Shown here one piece after another: positions 62,010 to 64,000 of a stretch of 64,000 nucleotides of DNA (positions are counted from its first letter, which is position 1; the number at the start of each line of letters is the position of its first letter). This DNA comes from Lachnoclostridium sp. An181. GTDB lineage: Bacteria; Bacillota; Clostridia; Lachnospirales; Lachnospiraceae. The notes beneath the pieces were generated by a model that worked only from the letters and a program-made list of their open reading frames with translations, searched no databases and was not told where the DNA came from. The position numbers and the translations under genes are program-made. The stretch lies in assembly GCF_002160325.1 (NCBI RefSeq), contig NZ_NFKJ01000002.1, positions 186,001 to 250,000 on the forward strand, written 5' to 3'.

Positions 62010-62422
62010 CCTCCTTGCCTATAGATAAACTGTGTCATTGAAACGCTCCTGTATTGCCAACTGCATTTTCCTATAACGCATTAACTGTTCTTTCTCGTTC
62101 ATCTCTTTTCTTCCATATCCTTGGCCTTTGGCATTCTTATCTGTCTTGTTTATTCTAGCACGTTTGCGGCGGATACTCCATATGAATGATAGAACACCCA
62201 AAAATCTTTTAAAAATTGATGTGATTTACCCATAAATTCTTTCTTTTTTTTGCTTTTTGTGACAGTTTTTGTCGACAATACATTATCTTTATAGTAAACT
62301 GCTGTGTGGGGAATGGGGGTGTACAGAAAATTATCCGTGGGATTTGTCAAATAAAATCAACTCACATTGGCAATGATTTCAAGTGATTGGTTTCTCTCGA
62401 TCAAAATCGAAAGAGGGAAAGT
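62010..62422. other. Intergenic stretch of about 410 bases
   Basis: Between the divergent cupin and coiled-coil protein genes. A minus-strand frame of 60 codons (62019-62201) and another of 66 (62150-62350) exist but lack good ribosome sites. A TTGACA is present at 62351-62346 on the minus strand without a clear -10. I see no RNA gene. Confidence 0.4.
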
Positions 62423-63199
62423 ATGAAATATTTAAAGTATTTGTTTTATGTTCTTATCGTTTGCCTGCTTTTGGCGCTGATACCTTTTCTTTGGATTCCG
62501 GGACTTATTTTTATTGCTTATCTGCTTTTGAAAAAAACTCCTGTAAACCAAAAAACGAAAAAACTGGTCATTTCCGGCGTTGCTACAGCTTTTTCATTGA
62601 TACTTTTTTTGTTTTCCATGTTTTCCACACCAAAACTGGAAAGCTGTACTGTTGCTATTGGCGGAAAATCCTTTGAAATTCATGACACAGTGACTCTGGA
62701 AATTGATGCTTATCCTGAGAATTCTAAAATTCATTCTTTGGAAATTTCTGACAATGATATTGCGGATTTAGAATACAAAGACGGGAAGGGAATCATAACC
62801 TTTAAAAAAGAAGGAACTGCCACCATCTTTTTTAAAGCCAACGATTCAGTCAAAAGCAACTCGACTTCCATTACAGTGACCGACCCGGTAGCTGAGACTA
62901 AACGCGAGGCGGCAAGAAAACAGGAGGAAGAACGCAAAAAGGCTGAACAGGAGGCTAAGAAAAAAGCTGAGGAAGAGGCACGTATCAGAGCCGAGCAGGA
63001 AGCTAAGAAAAAGGCTGAGGAAGAGGCCAAAGCCGCTGCCTCGCAGGAGCAGAATACTTCTACCACTGTTTACTGGGTTCCTAATGGCGAAGTCTATCAC
63101 TCTACTCCTGACTGCTCTACTTTAAAAAGATCCAAAAATATTTACAGTGGCACTGTTTCTGAAAGCGGGAAATCCCGCCCTTGCAAGGTCTGCCACTGA
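62423..63199 (+). CDS. Coiled-coil membrane protein with C-terminal Cys-rich domain
   Basis: The ATG at 62423 (MKYLKYLFYVLIV) has AGAGGG just upstream. The 258 residues show two or three N-terminal helices, an Ig-like extracellular part ending in SNSTSITVTDPVA, then an Ala/Glu/Lys coiled coil built of repeated AEQEAKKKAEEEA units, and a compact C-terminal domain VYWVPNGEVYHSTPDCSTL..RPCKVCH with three Cys and one His suggesting metal binding. The DNA of the coiled coil is repetitive. Function unknown. Confidence 0.8.
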   Translation: MKYLKYLFYVLIVCLLLALIPFLWIPGLIFIAYLLLKKTPVNQKTKKLVISGVATAFSLILFLFSMFSTPKLESCTVAIGGKSFEIHDTVTLEIDAYPENSKIHSLEISDNDIADLEYKDGKGIITFKKEGTATIFFKANDSVKSNSTSITVTDPVAETKREAARKQEEERKKAEQEAKKKAEEEARIRAEQEAKKKAEEEAKAAASQEQNTSTTVYWVPNGEVYHSTPDCSTLKRSKNIYSGTVSESGKSRPCKVCH

Positions 63200-63203
63200 C
63201 AAC

Positions 63204-63245
63204 ATATGGGGAGGAAAAGCTATCTGCTGCTTTTCCTCCCCATAT
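63204..63245. terminator. Perfect 17-bp hairpin between convergent genes
   Basis: ATATGGGGAGGAAAAGC (63204-63220) pairs without mismatch with GCTTTTCCTCCCCATAT (63229-63245) around an 8-base loop. It lies between the coiled-coil gene and the converging ABC gene. T runs are short. Confidence 0.75.
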
Positions 63246-63308
63246 TCACTTTCATATATTCCAACTCTCATCATCCAACAAAATTATTTTCTGCCGTCCT
63301 TTCTTTGA

Positions 63309-64000
63309 CTAGTCTTCCACAATATCAAGACCTTCAAACTGCATCCTGTAGTAGCCTGCATAGATACCGTTTTTTTTCATCAACTCTCTGTGATTTCCCT
63401 TTTCCGCAATTCCTTCATTGTTTATCACGATGATTTCATCCGCATTGCGGATTGTGGAAAGCCTGTGAGCAATGGTAATGGTGGTTCTGTTCTTTGACAA
63501 TTGCTCCAGACTTTTTTGAATGTGTCTTTCACTTTCATTATCCAATGCGCTCGTCGCCTCGTCAAGAATCAATATCGGAGGGTTTTTTAAGAATACTCTG
63601 GCAATGGAGATTCTCTGTTTTTGTCCTCCGGAAAGCCTTGTCCCTCTTTCTCCCACAAAGGTATCATACCCATCCGGAAGTCCCATGATAAAATCATGAA
63701 TGCTCGCCTGTTTTGCCGCCTCTATGATCTCCTCCATAGAAGCGCCCGGTTTTCCATATGCAATGTTTTCTTTGATGGTACCGCAAAACAGATACACATC
63801 CTGTTGCACGATTCCGATTTGGTTTCTCAGGCTTTTTAATGTCACCTTGCTGACATCTTTGCCGTCAATGGAAATTTTTCCGCCATTCACATCATAGAAC
63901 CTTGGCAGTAAGGAACATATCGTTGTCTTTCCTCCTCCTGAAGGCCCCACCAGTGCCACAGATTTTCCAGCCGGTATCTCGAAAGATACGTGACTTAATA
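63309..64000 (-). CDS. ABC exporter ATPase domain, truncated by the window edge
   Basis: Only the last 230 codons are present. It reads from the right edge: [18 protein letters not shown], Walker [10 protein letters not shown], the Q loop region ([11 protein letters not shown]), signature [10 protein letters not shown], Walker [13 protein letters not shown] and [14 protein letters not shown]. The frame is open to the edge, so it starts outside. It matches MsbA/LmrA-like multidrug half-exporters; the fused membrane half is inferred, not seen. Confidence 0.9.
   Translation of the reverse strand, partial: LSHVSFEIPAGKSVALVGPSGGGKTTICSLLPRFYDVNGGKISIDGKDVSKVTLKSLRNQIGIVQQDVYLFCGTIKENIAYGKPGASMEEIIEAAKQASIHDFIMGLPDGYDTFVGERGTRLSGGQKQRISIARVFLKNPPILILDEATSALDNESERHIQKSLEQLSKNRTTITIAHRLSTIRNADEIIVINNEGIAEKGNHRELMKKNGIYAGYYRMQFEGLDIVED

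Noticed and set aside
62019-62201. 60-codon minus-strand frame upstream of the cupin
   Set aside because: Basic, low-complexity product, no ribosome site at the first ATG; only a 27-codon C-terminal part could start at an internal ATG with weak support.
62150-62350. 66-codon minus-strand frame
   Set aside because: Overlaps the previous frame, has no recognisable domain and no clear ribosome site.

Overview
The window reads as chromosome of a spore-forming anaerobic Firmicute, most likely family Lachnospiraceae. The reasons are a moderately AT-rich genome, strong GGAGG ribosome sites, the sporulation genes gpr and spoIIP, an Rnf ion-pumping complex, YlxR/L7Ae-type genes in the nusA-infB operon, and gut-Clostridia families (Gx transporter, NusG domain II, YARHG). 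Placement is inferred from gene content only. Nearly every gene is on the minus strand, so operons read from high to low coordinates.

Layout. 1-3.2 kb: end of a U32 peptidase, zapA, ruvB-ruvA, a Gx transporter and a NusG-II protein. 3.3-10.6 kb: apbE facing a complete rnfCDGEAB operon; ApbE is the expected flavin transferase for RnfG and RnfD, and both carry the SGAT acceptor motif. 10.7-15.5 kb: rpsA (S1), ispH (overlapping), cmk, a YhiN-like flavoprotein and an RpiR regulator. 15.9-27.8 kb: an accessory locus resembling a split RiPP (modified peptide) pathway: two exporter-type ABC proteins, two PqqD-like recognition proteins, a radical SAM/SPASM enzyme, an HPr-kinase-like ATPase, an unrecognised 118-residue protein, a short TTG-started peptide with a YxxP motif, a 956-residue secreted repeat protein, an LCP ligase and a degenerate NodB-fold protein. 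28-34 kb: exopolysaccharide and surface genes (BY-kinase, class B sortase and an SPKTG-bearing substrate, LCP protein, Wzz, CapD-like dehydratase).

34-49 kb is core information processing: pnp, rpsO, then rimP-nusA-rnpM-L7Ae-infB-rbfA-nrnA-truB-ribF, then a type IIA topoisomerase pair. 49-52 kb: spoIIP, gpr and, divergently, rpsT. 53-56 kb: ilvC, ilvN, a CorA transporter and maf. 56-64 kb: a zinc-ribbon/YARHG pair, a small alarmone synthetase, a GntR-regulated ABC operon, a cupin, a coiled-coil membrane protein and a truncated ABC exporter.

The most noteworthy signals are the RiPP-like locus, whose small precursor candidate is too short for routine ORF calling; a long hairpin in the pnp leader; a nested-stem leader before rpsO; a terminator between promoter and rimP; an ispH-rpsA overlap in place of a fusion; and a GC-rich chain of hairpins at 27.9 kb. 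No tRNA, rRNA, CRISPR array, transposase or prophage was seen. Promoters, terminators and folds were read by eye and are inferences.
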